DNA of 23,832 nucleotides from Streptosporangiaceae bacterium (GCA_030040475.1 JASHTQ010000317.1:1-23832), one strand, 5' to 3'; positions 7,322-15,069 are shown, numbered from the stretch's first letter. The notes: generated by a model not told the origin, from the letters alone. Numbers and translations are program-made.

Positions 7322-8449
7322 TCATGGCTTCTTCAGCGGCTGACGTTGTTCCGTGCGGCCCAGGAGCCCGGCGACGAACGCCGCGGCCACCGCTACCCAT
7401 GCGGCCAGGGCCACCCAGAGCATGAACCGGCTGAGCGGTTCGGCGAATGCGAGGCGGGCTACCGCGCCGAACGTCAGCGTCGCCACGCTGTACATCCCGA
7501 GCGGGAAGACGACGCTCCACAACGCCGGCTCGTAGCTCAGCGGCCAGTGCTGCCGGACGTGGCGCCAGATGCCGAGCACGACGAGCAGCGGGATCCACCA
7601 GGTGCCGAACGCCCACAGCGCGAAGGAGAACCCCTCGACGAACCCGGCCGTCGCCCTGACGACCGCAAGCGCGGCGGGAAGGCCCAGTATCCGGGCGCCG
7701 GCCAGGACGATGATCGCGGTGGCGCCCATCAAGATCCAGTAGGGCGGGCCGAGGGTCTGCGGGGTCATCGGCACCGTCAGCCAGTGCAGCAAGATCAGCG
7801 AGACGAGCAGCAGGTACAGCACCAGCCCGATGCTCCACAGCCCGACGGCGACGGGCGCCAACAGCCCGGCCTGGGACGGCCACACCGGGACCAGGGAGGA
7901 TGCGGCAACCGAGAGGGACTGGGTGGCGACCACCCACAGCAGCCAGGTGCCGTTCACGTCACCGACGGCCGAGTCGTGCGACCGCGCGAGCAGCAGGCTG
8001 GCGGGTACGGCGTAGGTCAGGACGAGCCACGCCACGGCGGCCACGCCGGCCAGGACCGCCGTGACCAGCGGATGGCCCGCGGCCGCCAGCCGGATCCCGA
8101 GCACATCCACCCCGGCCGCGATCGCGAAGAAGCCGAAGAGCCGCCCGGCGTCGCGGAAGCTGGCCGCCACGCTGGGGCGGAACAGGACCAGCTGGATCAC
8201 CACGGCGGCGCTCAGCACGACGAACCCGGCCGCGGCGATGACGAGCAGCACCCGAGACAACCACGACGGTCCCAGCAGGAACGTTCCCGTCGAGATGATG
8301 CTCGTGGCCATCAGGAACGGGAAGTAGCCAGGAGACAGGCTCTGGACGGCCGCCGCGATCCGGCCAGGTGATCGCGGCGGCCCGGCCCCCGCGATCGTCA
8401 TGACGGGGGAGCCTTGGGCGGATGTGTCGCCGCTGAACTGGTCCGACAT
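7322..8449 (-). CDS. TDT/SLAC1-like transporter (tellurite resistance/C4-dicarboxylate family)
   Basis: The 375-residue integral membrane protein has about ten hydrophobic helices and family landmarks: SPGYFPFLMATSIISTGT at the start, GTWLLWVVATQSL in the middle, and PYWILMGATAI and ALWAFGTWWIPLL later. TDT proteins (TehA, Mae1, SLAC1) carry anions such as dicarboxylates, sulfite or chloride; the substrate here cannot be told. The ATG at 8449 is preferred over upstream codons because GGAGAGG lies five bases before it. It is transcribed divergently from the receiver gene at 8577, sharing a region with the palindrome at 8560-8569, so the two may share a regulator. Confidence 0.88.
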   Translation of the reverse strand: MSDQFSGDTSAQGSPVMTIAGAGPPRSPGRIAAAVQSLSPGYFPFLMATSIISTGTFLLGPSWLSRVLLVIAAAGFVVLSAAVVIQLVLFRPSVAASFRDAGRLFGFFAIAAGVDVLGIRLAAAGHPLVTAVLAGVAAVAWLVLTYAVPASLLLARSHDSAVGDVNGTWLLWVVATQSLSVAASSLVPVWPSQAGLLAPVAVGLWSIGLVLYLLLVSLILLHWLTVPMTPQTLGPPYWILMGATAIIVLAGARILGLPAALAVVRATAGFVEGFSFALWAFGTWWIPLLVVLGIWRHVRQHWPLSYEPALWSVVFPLGMYSVATLTFGAVARLAFAEPLSRFMLWVALAAWVAVAAAFVAGLLGRTEQRQPLKKP

Positions 8450-8559
8450 GGAGGTCCTCTCCGGCGCAGGCACCGCGCGGCCACTGCCTGACACCATCGT
8501 CGCGTTCCCGTGTTCCGCATCGCGCCGGTGGAAATCCCCGGGGCGAGGTCTCCATCCTC

Positions 8560-8572
8560 GGGCTAGCCCTAC
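8560..8572. promoter_or_regulatory. Candidate operator GGGCTAGCCCTAC
   Basis: A perfect ten-base palindrome GGGCTAGCCC followed by TAC lies in the divergent region between the transporter and the receiver gene. It shares the pattern GGGYTARCCCTAC with the site at 11922-11934. It overlaps a -10-like TACAGT (8570-8575), a fitting position for repression of the receiver gene. The binding protein is inferred, not known. Confidence 0.4.
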
Positions 8573-8576
8573 AGTC

Positions 8577-8972
8577 ATGGGGCCAGTCGCCAGGCACCAT
8601 CTCTATGTGGCGATTCGGATCCTGGTCGTCGATGACGACGCGAGCTTCCTCGGCCTGGCGGCCGAGTTGCTCGCCGCGCGCGGCTTCGACGTCCTTGCCA
8701 TGGCCACCGACGCGGACCAGGCGCTGGCCGCCACGACCAGGGAGTGTCCGGACGGGATACTGCTGGACATCAACATGCCCGGGCGGGACGGCTTCGCGAC
8801 GGCGGCGGCGCTTTCGCAGCGCTGCCCGTCGGCCCGGATCGTGCTGACCTCCGCCGACGTCAGGAACGTCGCCGCGGAGATCCTGCGGGGATGCTCGGCC
8901 GACGCGTTCGTGCCCAAGGAGGAGCTCGCCACCACCGACCTCGACGACCTGTTCAGGCCTGCAGGTACTTGA
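8577..8972 (+). CDS. Orphan single-domain response regulator (CheY-like receiver)
   Basis: The product is a receiver domain with no output domain: acidic pocket in ILVVDDDASF, phospho-acceptor D64 in ILLDINMPGRDG, the conserved threonine in IVLTSAD, and the lysine in FVPKEE. All phosphorylation residues are intact. It is 131 residues from the ATG at 8577; a GTG at 8607 (VAIRILVVDDD) gives a more typical 121-residue receiver, and neither has a clear ribosome binding site. A -10-like TACAGT at 8570-8575 would start transcription at about 8582, favouring the GTG. It converges on the NarL-type regulator with a 20-base 3' overlap and may act as a phosphate sink or partner for the kinase at 9659-11206. 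Confidence 0.85.
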   Translation: MGPVARHHLYVAIRILVVDDDASFLGLAAELLAARGFDVLAMATDADQALAATTRECPDGILLDINMPGRDGFATAAALSQRCPSARIVLTSADVRNVAAEILRGCSADAFVPKEELATTDLDDLFRPAGT

Positions 8973-9615
8973 GCACGGCGAGGACCCGGCGGTGCGCCTC
9001 GGGCGAGGCGTGCAGCCCGAGCTTGTCGAAGATGCTGGTCACGTGGCGTTCGATGGCCGCCACCGTGACGACGAGTTCCTGGGCGATGCTGGCATTGGAG
9101 CGGCCCTCGGCCATCAGCGCCAGCACCTCCGCCTCGCGGCGCGTCAGGCTGTCCAGCGGCCCTGCCGCCCGCTTGCGGCCCACCAGGCGCGCGACCACGT
9201 CGGGGTCGAGCACCGACCCGCCCTCGGCGACCCGGCGCACCGCGTCGGTGAACATCCGCAGGTCGCCCACCTTCTCCTTGAGCAGATAGCCGACGCCCTG
9301 CGCGCCGTCGGCGACCAGCGCGAGCGCGTACGCGTCCTCGAGGAACTGGGACAGGACCAGCACGCCCACGCCCGGATGGGCGGCACGGATCGCCAGCGCC
9401 GCGCGCAGCCCGTCGTCGGAGTGCTCGGGGGGCATCTGGATGTCGGCCACGACCACGTCCGGCCGGTACGCGTCGGCCAGCCGGATGAGGTCGTGCGCAT
9501 CGGACGCGGTGCCGACGACGTCGAAATCCCCGTCGTCGAGGACGCGCACGATGCCCTCGCGGACGAATGGCTGATCCTCGCCGACGATGACGCGCAGCCG
9601 CTGACCCGGACTCAC
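8953..9615 (-). CDS. NarL/FixJ-family response regulator
   Basis: The DNA-binding response regulator has 220 residues. The receiver has E13/D14 (VGEDQPFVREG), phospho-acceptor D58 in VVVADIQMPPEH and a lysine in YLLKEK; the switch position is serine (VLVLSQF) rather than the commoner threonine. The LuxR-type HTH covers about 150-212 (LTRREAEVLALMAEGRSNAS, IERHVTSIFDKLGL). It is the last gene of the MEDS-kinase-regulator set, 43 bases after the kinase. The GTG start lacks a ribosome binding site but sits exactly where a promoter in that gap would start transcription, so a second, leaderless message is likely. It presumably receives phosphate from the upstream kinase. Confidence 0.95.
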   Translation of the reverse strand: MSPGQRLRVIVGEDQPFVREGIVRVLDDGDFDVVGTASDAHDLIRLADAYRPDVVVADIQMPPEHSDDGLRAALAIRAAHPGVGVLVLSQFLEDAYALALVADGAQGVGYLLKEKVGDLRMFTDAVRRVAEGGSVLDPDVVARLVGRKRAAGPLDSLTRREAEVLALMAEGRSNASIAQELVVTVAAIERHVTSIFDKLGLHASPEAHRRVLAVLKYLQA

Positions 9616-9621
9616 GCTATG

Positions 9622-9649
9622 AAGCTACACTGCAGGCCGGCTTTGTCAC
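9622..9649 (-). promoter_or_regulatory. Predicted internal promoter giving a leaderless regulator mRNA
   Basis: On the minus strand GTGACA (9649-9644), a 16-base spacer and TAGCTT (9627-9622) form a good vegetative-type promoter. Six bases later comes the GTG start at 9615, so the predicted first nucleotide is the start codon. This explains the missing Shine-Dalgarno sequence. Confidence 0.5.
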
Positions 9650-9658
9650 CATCGGCGG

Positions 9659-11206
9659 CTAACGCCCGGGGCCGGGGTCCGGCGCGGCTGCCGCGGTGAG
9701 CGGCACGACCGCCCGGAGCACGGTCCCGCGCGAGGGCGGGCTGATGATGTCAAGCACTCCGCCGAGCGCGCCGATACGATCGCCAAGCCCGATGAGGCCG
9801 CTGGTCTCCGGCCCCAGAACCGCCCCGCCGATCCCGTCGTCGCGGACCTCGATGGCACACTGGCCGGCGGGAACCTCGAGCCGGATCCACGCGCGGGTGG
9901 CGTGCGCGTGCTTGACGATGTTGGTCAGCGCCTCGGAGCAGAAGAAGTACAGGCCGGCCTCGAGGGCCGCCGGCAGCCTGATGTCGGGCACGCGGATCTC
10001 GACGGGGATTTCAAGGCGGTCGGCGAGGGCGCGGACGGCCGCTGCCAGGCCATGCTGGGTGAGGATCGCGGGATGCAGGCCGGCGGCAAGCGCGCGCAGG
10101 TCCTCCAGCCCCCGGCGCGCGTCGTCCAGGGCCTGGCTCACCAGTTCGCGCGCCCGCTGCGGAGCGGACTCCCAGCGCTGTTCGGCCAGCTGCAGGCTGA
10201 TGAGCGTGGCGACGAGGCGCTGCTGGGCACCGTCGTGCAGGTCCCTGGTAACGCGCCGGCGCGCGGCGTCGGAGGCGGCGACCAGGCGTGCCCGCGACGC
10301 GATGAGCTCTTGTTCGGCCCGCCGGCGGTCGGTGATGTCGCGCACGTACGCGGTGAACGCCGACTGTCCGGGCAGGCCGGTACGGGTGACGGACACCTCG
10401 GCAGGAAACTCGGTGCCGTCGGCACGCATGGCCGGCATCTCGATCCGGCGGTTCAGGATCGTGGCCTGCCCGGTCTCCAGGTAACGGGCAAGGCCGCGCC
10501 GGTGCTGCTCCCGCAGCGACGGCGGCACGATCGTCTCCGCGAGGTCGCGGCCGATCGCTTCGGCGGCCCGGTAGCCGAAGGTCCGCTCGAACGCGCTGTT
10601 CACGTACGTCAGCCGGGAGTTCTGGTCGATGCTGATGACGGCGTCCAGAGCGGTCTCGAGAATGGCGCGCTGCCGCGCCTCGCTCGCGGCGAGCACGGCC
10701 GCCTGCGCCTCGGCGACCTCACGTTCCCTGTCCGCCTTGCCCCGAAGTTCCGCCTCGGAGACGAGCTCCTGGTTGGCGATGACGGCGCCGCACAGTTGCG
10801 CGAGAACCGACAGCAGGAACGTCTCCTGGTCGGACAGGTCCTCGCTGCCTGTGACCACCAAGAAGACCTGTTCGTGCGTGAGCGCCGAGGTAATAGGGAA
10901 CGCCCAGCAGGCCGGGAAGCCTTCGGGGTCGAGCCTGGCGACCCCGGTCAGCGCGGCCAGCAGCACGCCGACGCCCTCGGGGGCCCGCTCGTAGTACTCC
11001 CCCGACCTGCTCGGGTGCCAGGCGACGGCGCTGTGGGAAGCGGCGATCGACGGGACCGCCGTGGTGACCAGGCGCATGGCCTGGGCGGGAGAGGACGCCT
11101 GGGCCAGGATAAGCGACAGGCTGAACACCGAGTTGACCAGCGACAGCGCCCGGCTGGCGTCTGGTTCGTCAGCTGCCACCGGGCCGCCGTGCTCCGTTGA
11201 CGGCAT
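9659..11206 (-). CDS. GAF/PAS sensor histidine kinase (HisKA_3, NarL-type partner)
   Basis: The 515-residue kinase has no membrane helices. The N-terminal 25-150 region looks GAF-like (PACWAFPITSALTHEQVFLV, then LSVLAQLCGAVIANQELV), followed by a short coil and a clear PAS domain at about 175-300 (ILETALDAVISIDQN, FERTFGYRAAEAIGRD, and the end YVRDITDRRRAEQEL). The dimerisation/phospho-acceptor helix carries H324 in TRDLHDGAQQRLV, and the ATPase has the N-box SEALTNIVKHAHA and DDGIGG. It senses a cytoplasmic signal and should phosphorylate the NarL-type regulator downstream. The ATG at 11206 has no ribosome binding site and follows a tandem repeat directly; a start a few codons downstream is possible. 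Confidence 0.93.
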   Translation of the reverse strand: MPSTEHGGPVAADEPDASRALSLVNSVFSLSLILAQASSPAQAMRLVTTAVPSIAASHSAVAWHPSRSGEYYERAPEGVGVLLAALTGVARLDPEGFPACWAFPITSALTHEQVFLVVTGSEDLSDQETFLLSVLAQLCGAVIANQELVSEAELRGKADREREVAEAQAAVLAASEARQRAILETALDAVISIDQNSRLTYVNSAFERTFGYRAAEAIGRDLAETIVPPSLREQHRRGLARYLETGQATILNRRIEMPAMRADGTEFPAEVSVTRTGLPGQSAFTAYVRDITDRRRAEQELIASRARLVAASDAARRRVTRDLHDGAQQRLVATLISLQLAEQRWESAPQRARELVSQALDDARRGLEDLRALAAGLHPAILTQHGLAAAVRALADRLEIPVEIRVPDIRLPAALEAGLYFFCSEALTNIVKHAHATRAWIRLEVPAGQCAIEVRDDGIGGAVLGPETSGLIGLGDRIGALGGVLDIISPPSRGTVLRAVVPLTAAAAPDPGPGR

Positions 11207-11210
11207 CGGC

Positions 11211-11267
11211 TGTCCGCGGCTATCCGTGGCTGTCCGTTGCTACCCGTGGCTATCCGCGGCTATCCGG
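11211..11267. repeat. Ten-base tandem repeat in the kinase leader
   Basis: Five whole units plus a seven-base partial unit with consensus TATCCGYGGC (plus strand) begin at 11211, 11221, 11231, 11241, 11251 and 11261. They fill almost the whole gap between the MEDS gene and the kinase start. A ten-base period is near one helical turn. It could be a slippage tract, a multi-site operator, or simply an expanded spacer. Confidence 0.9.
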
Positions 11268-11838
11268 GAAGCCGGTCTGCCTCGTAGTGCGGGTTGCCGA
11301 TGATGATGCCGTTGACGTACACCCGCGGGTGCGTCCTGAGCACATGCATGATCGCGGCACCGTCGAAAAGGTCCAGATCGTAAAGGCAGAAGAATAGCCG
11401 CGGGTAGTCCGGCACGATCTTATTGAGTTCCGCTTCCGCGGCGAACCATTCCGCGATATCGACGCCGTTTCTGACGAGGAAGCTCTCGTCCCCGACACCC
11501 CGGAAGCTTTCGTACCCCTTGGAAAGCGCGTCGCGGACCATGACCTGCATGTTGCCGATGAACGCGTCCTTAGAGAAATGGCCGTCCGGCATGTACGCCT
11601 CGTCCTCGGTCAGGACGCTCAGCATGCCGTCCCTGGCTACCAGCCGGGACGGAATCCTGGTGTGCACCGCGGACGGCTGGTCGACCATGCAGAAGACCTT
11701 GCCCCCCGCCGTCAGGCCCTTTGTAACGTAATCGACGACAATGTCGTCAAGTACATTCCTGCTGCCGCTGTAGAAGGCGCAAACGTGATCGCCAGGGCTG
11801 AACCCGAGGCTGGGGTCTTGCGACGCTGGGATCGTCAT
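11260..11838 (-). CDS. MEDS-domain (DcmR-type sensory) protein
   Basis: The product is a 192-residue stand-alone MEDS domain. It opens as the family does (GDHVCAFYSGSRNVLDDIVV, then FCMVDQPSAV) and continues through the helical GNMQVMVRDALSKGYESFRG and WFAAEAELNKIVPDYPRL to the strand FFCLYDLDLFDG. MEDS domains occur in the methylotroph regulator DcmR and alongside kinases and anti-sigma factors; their ligand is generally unknown. The ATG at 11838 follows GGAAGG seven bases upstream, so a longer frame to 11874 is rejected. It heads the minus-strand set MEDS-kinase-regulator and is divergent from the LAL gene, with a palindrome between them. Confidence 0.85.
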   Translation of the reverse strand: MTIPASQDPSLGFSPGDHVCAFYSGSRNVLDDIVVDYVTKGLTAGGKVFCMVDQPSAVHTRIPSRLVARDGMLSVLTEDEAYMPDGHFSKDAFIGNMQVMVRDALSKGYESFRGVGDESFLVRNGVDIAEWFAAEAELNKIVPDYPRLFFCLYDLDLFDGAAIMHVLRTHPRVYVNGIIIGNPHYEADRLPG

Positions 11839-11864
11839 GGCAGGCCTTCCTTCGTTGTAAGCGA

Positions 11865-11870
11865 AGCCTA
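11865..11870 (-). promoter_or_regulatory. Possible -10 element of the MEDS operon
   Basis: TAGGCT on the minus strand fits the actinobacterial TANNNT pattern and would give a leader of about 20 bases containing the GGAAGG ribosome binding site. No strong -35 element is visible. Confidence 0.3.
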
Positions 11871-11918
11871 ACATCCCCAGCTCACGGCGCGCCGCTCGTC
11901 GTGCGGCGATACCGCTAG

Positions 11919-11934
11919 GTGGGGTTAACCCTAC
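11919..11934. promoter_or_regulatory. Candidate operator GTGGGGTTAACCCTAC
   Basis: The core GGGTTAACCC (11922-11931) is a perfect palindrome, extended to GT...AC with one mismatched pair. It lies between the divergent MEDS operon and the LAL gene. Positions 11922-11934 share GGGYTARCCCTAC with 8560-8572. A LuxR/NarL-type regulator encoded nearby is the likeliest ligand, by inference. Confidence 0.45.
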
Positions 11935-11976
11935 GTACCGCGCGGAAATCCTGAGCCGAAGGCTGAGGAGCGCTCA

Positions 11977-14900
11977 ATGGGATATGCCCCGCGTGCCTTG
12001 CAGTCTGGTGTCATGTCGGCGAAGAGAGAACCTCCCGGGTTGCACGGGCGCCAGGCTGAGTGCGAGCGGCTGGCCAAGCTGGTCGAAGGCGTGCGCGGCG
12101 GGGCCAGCGGTCAGGTTGGCGGTCAGGTTGGCGGTCGGATCGGCGGTCGGGTCGGCGGTCAGGTTGGCGGTCAGGTCGGCGGCGGGGCCGGCGGCCGGGC
12201 CGGCGCGGTGCTCGTCGTGCACGGCGAGCCGGGCACGGGAAAGACGGCGCTGCTGGACTTCGCCGCCGGGCTGGGCACCGGCCTCCAGGTGGTCCGGGCG
12301 GCGGGCGCGGAGCCGGAAGCGGAGCTGGCCTTTGGCGGGCTGCACCTGCTGTGCGGGACGATGCTCGACCTGCTCGGCCGCCTGCCCGGGCCGCAGCGTG
12401 AGGCGCTCGAGGTCGCGTTCGGCATGCGGGCGGGTACCGGACCGGATCGCTTCCTCGTGGGCCTGGCCGTACTCGGGCTGCTGGCGGAGTCGGCCGCCGA
12501 CCATCCGCTGGTCTGCGTGATTGACGAGGCGCAGTGGCTGGACCAGGCGTCACGGCAGGCTCTCGGGTTCGCCGCGCGGCGGCTGACCGCCGAGCCCCTG
12601 CTGATGCTCTTCGCCACGCCGGAGCCGATCACGGAGCTGTACGACCTGCCCACGATGGCGCTTGGCGGGCTGCGCGATGCGGACGCCCGCGCGCTCATGG
12701 CCTCCGTTGTGCCGTACCCGGTTGACGGCCGGGTACGGGATCAGATACTCGCCGAGGCAAGGGGGATCCCCGGGGCGTTGCTCGGCCTGCTGCACGAGAT
12801 ATCGCCATCTCAGCTGGCCGGGGGCCTCGGGCTCCCGGACGTGCTGTCTGGCAGCACGTCGGGGCCGCTGTTCGCAGAGCTGAGCGAGCTGCCTGTGCAG
12901 ACCCGGCAGTTGCTTGTCCTCGCGGCGGCCGACCCCACCGGCGATCCGGCGCTGCTGTGGCGGGCGGCCGCGCAGCTGGGGATCGGCAGCGAGGCCGCGG
13001 TCTTGGCCGCGGAGACCGGCCTGATCACGTTCGGCAGCCGGGTCGTCTTCCGGGATCACGCGGTCAGGTCAACCGCCTACCGGACCGCGTGCCTGCGGCA
13101 GCGCCGGTCGGCGCACCGAGCGCTGGCGCAGGCAACCAATCCGCACGCCGATGCCGACCGCCGCGCCTGGCACCAGGCCAAGGCGCTGACCGAACTCGAC
13201 GAGGACATCGCCGCCGAACTGGAGCGCACGGCGCCCCGGGCGAAGGCGCGCGGCGGGCTCGGTGCCGCGGCCGCTTTTCTCGAACGCGCCGCCACCGCGA
13301 CACCGGATGCGGCACGGCGGGCAGAAAGAAGCCTCGCCGCGGCTTCGGTCATGCTCGCGGCGGGCGAGCCCTCCGCCGCGGCGAAGCTGCTGGACCTGAC
13401 CGAGACCGACGTGCTTGACGATCACCGGCAAGCGCGCGCCGACCTGGTGCGCGCCAGGCTCGCATTTGCGGTCAACCGGGGCGGGGAGGCGTCGAAGATG
13501 CTGCTCGACGCCGCACGACGGCTGAGCCGGTTCGATGGCGCGCAGGCCCGGACGGCTTATCTGGACGCGATCCGCGCCGCGCTGGCCGCCGGCCGCCTGG
13601 CAGCTCCCGGCGCGACGATGGCAGACGTGGCCCGAGCCGCGCGGGAAGACCTCTCGGGTGCTCCAGGGCTACCGGGTGCTCCCGGCGCTCCGGGGCTGCC
13701 GGGTGCTCCGGGGCTGGCGGGTGCTCCGGGGCTGGCGGACGGCCTTCTTGCCGGGCTGGCGGACGGCCTTGTTGCCGGGCTGGCGGCCAGCTTCAGCGGC
13801 GAGCTCACGGCGGGAGCGTCGCTCTTGCGCCGCGCCATGAGCGGCTTCGGCGGCGAGATGACCGTTGCGGCAGAGCTCAGCCTGCTGCCGCTGGCCTGCG
13901 CCGCAGCGCTGCAACTGTGGGACGACCGCGCAGCGGAGGCGCTGGCCAGCCGGTACGCCGGCCTGGCCCGCACCGAGGGAGCGCTCAGCGACCTCCCCTC
14001 GGCCCTCAACGCGCTCGGCTGCGTGCGCTTGCTGGCCGGTGACCTGGCCGCGGCGGAATCTCTGGCGTCCGAAGCGCAGGCGATAGCCGAAGCCACGGGT
14101 ATCATGGCAGCCTCGTGCGGCGCCCTGGGCCTGGCGGCGTTGCGTGGCCGGGAGGATCCGGCGCTGACCCTGATCGGCGGCAGCGGGCAGGACGCCGCGC
14201 TGCGCGGCGAGGGACTCGGGGTTGCCGCGGCGAGGTGGGCGGCCGCCATCCTCCACAACGGCCTGGGCAAGTACGCGCAGGCGCTGTCCGCGGCCGAGGA
14301 TGCCGTGCAGCACGCCGGGTCGCCGCTGGTAGCCGGATGGCCGCTGGCCGAGCTCGTCGAGGCGGCCGCCCGGTCAGGGCAGCCCGGGCGTGCCGAAGAT
14401 GCCATCCGCACCCTGTCACGCATCGCCGCGGCCGCGGGCACCGACTGGGCGCTCGGCGTCCGGGCTCGCTCGCAGGCGCTGCTGAGCGATCGAGAGGACC
14501 TCTACCAGGCGGCAATCGACTACCTCGGCCGGTCACGAGCCCACGTCGACCTGGCTCGCGCGCATCTGCTCTACGGAGAGTGGCTCCGCCGCGAGAACCG
14601 CCGGGCCGACGCCCGCGAGCATCTTCATCGCGCCGACGAGATGCTTAGCGCGATGGGGGCGGCTGGGTTCGCCGGCCGCGCCCGCCGCGAGCTACTGGCC
14701 ACCGGCGAGACCGCGCGCAAGCGCTCGGCCGGGGCGGACCGGGACCTGACCCCCCAGGAGATGCAGATCGCCACGTACGCCAGGGACGGGAAGACCAACA
14801 GGGAGATCGGCGCCGAGCTGTTCCTCAGTGCCCGCACGGTGGAGTGGCACCTGCACAACGTCTGCGCCAAACTCGGCATCACCTCCCGCAGGCAGCTCAG

Positions 14901-15069
14901 GGACGCGCTGCCTGGCGTGACGGAGGCGATGCGGTTAAGCCCGTGCGGCTGGCCGGCGCCGCGGGTGGGCTCGCCGCCCTACATATCCAGCACGATGTCG
15001 GTGGCTGGCCGGGCGCAGCAGATGAGTACCTGGCCGTCCGCGGGCAACTCGAGCGGATCCGGGGCGTAG
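11977..15069 (+). CDS. Large ATP-binding LuxR (LAL/MalT-like) transcriptional regulator
   Basis: The product has 1030 residues. An AAA/STAND ATPase comes first, with Walker A GEPGTGKT (83-90) and Walker B VCVIDEAQ (D183/E184). A long alpha-helical TPR-like middle follows, then a LuxR HTH at about 924-978 (LTPQEMQIATYARDGKTN, ARTVEWHLHNVCAKLGI). It should be an ATP-dependent activator of a nearby or distant pathway. GAGGAG eight bases before the ATG supports 11977; the next ATG (12013) is a fallback. Two oddities are low-complexity insertions: (GGQV)n just before Walker A and a collagen-like Gly-x-Pro plus DGLLAGLA tract in the middle. The last 50 or so residues after the HTH are antisense to the convergent gene and look like read-through past a lost stop. 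Confidence 0.93.
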   Translation: MGYAPRALQSGVMSAKREPPGLHGRQAECERLAKLVEGVRGGASGQVGGQVGGRIGGRVGGQVGGQVGGGAGGRAGAVLVVHGEPGTGKTALLDFAAGLGTGLQVVRAAGAEPEAELAFGGLHLLCGTMLDLLGRLPGPQREALEVAFGMRAGTGPDRFLVGLAVLGLLAESAADHPLVCVIDEAQWLDQASRQALGFAARRLTAEPLLMLFATPEPITELYDLPTMALGGLRDADARALMASVVPYPVDGRVRDQILAEARGIPGALLGLLHEISPSQLAGGLGLPDVLSGSTSGPLFAELSELPVQTRQLLVLAAADPTGDPALLWRAAAQLGIGSEAAVLAAETGLITFGSRVVFRDHAVRSTAYRTACLRQRRSAHRALAQATNPHADADRRAWHQAKALTELDEDIAAELERTAPRAKARGGLGAAAAFLERAATATPDAARRAERSLAAASVMLAAGEPSAAAKLLDLTETDVLDDHRQARADLVRARLAFAVNRGGEASKMLLDAARRLSRFDGAQARTAYLDAIRAALAAGRLAAPGATMADVARAAREDLSGAPGLPGAPGAPGLPGAPGLAGAPGLADGLLAGLADGLVAGLAASFSGELTAGASLLRRAMSGFGGEMTVAAELSLLPLACAAALQLWDDRAAEALASRYAGLARTEGALSDLPSALNALGCVRLLAGDLAAAESLASEAQAIAEATGIMAASCGALGLAALRGREDPALTLIGGSGQDAALRGEGLGVAAARWAAAILHNGLGKYAQALSAAEDAVQHAGSPLVAGWPLAELVEAAARSGQPGRAEDAIRTLSRIAAAAGTDWALGVRARSQALLSDREDLYQAAIDYLGRSRAHVDLARAHLLYGEWLRRENRRADAREHLHRADEMLSAMGAAGFAGRARRELLATGETARKRSAGADRDLTPQEMQIATYARDGKTNREIGAELFLSARTVEWHLHNVCAKLGITSRRQLRDALPGVTEAMRLSPCGWPAPRVGSPPYISSTMSVAGRAQQMSTWPSAGNSSGSGA
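12106..12201 (+). repeat. Twelve-base tandem repeat encoding (GGQV)n
   Basis: Eight consecutive twelve-base units (type unit GGCGGTCAGGTT, later units drifting to GGCGGCCGGGCC) encode residues 44-75 of the LAL protein. They sit in the short linker that normally joins the first helix to the Walker A strand. Because the period is a multiple of three, gain or loss of units keeps the frame. Confidence 0.95.
13657..13785 (+). repeat. Collagen-like and 24-base repeats inside the LAL gene
   Basis: From 13657 to 13737 nine Gly-x-y triplets (GAP, GLP, GLA) form a collagen-like stretch with 18-base sub-repeats. From 13738 to 13785 a 24-base unit occurs twice and differs at one base (DGLLAGLA, DGLVAGLA). 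Together they cover residues 561-603 of the regulator, in the helical middle domain. Confidence 0.92.

Noticed and set aside
6245..8371. Long plus-strand open frame of 708 codons
   Set aside because: It lies opposite the transporter and membrane-protein genes, has low-complexity composition and no domain signatures.
11211..11267. CRISPR array
   Set aside because: The units are ten bases long and directly adjacent with no spacers. They are a simple tandem repeat.
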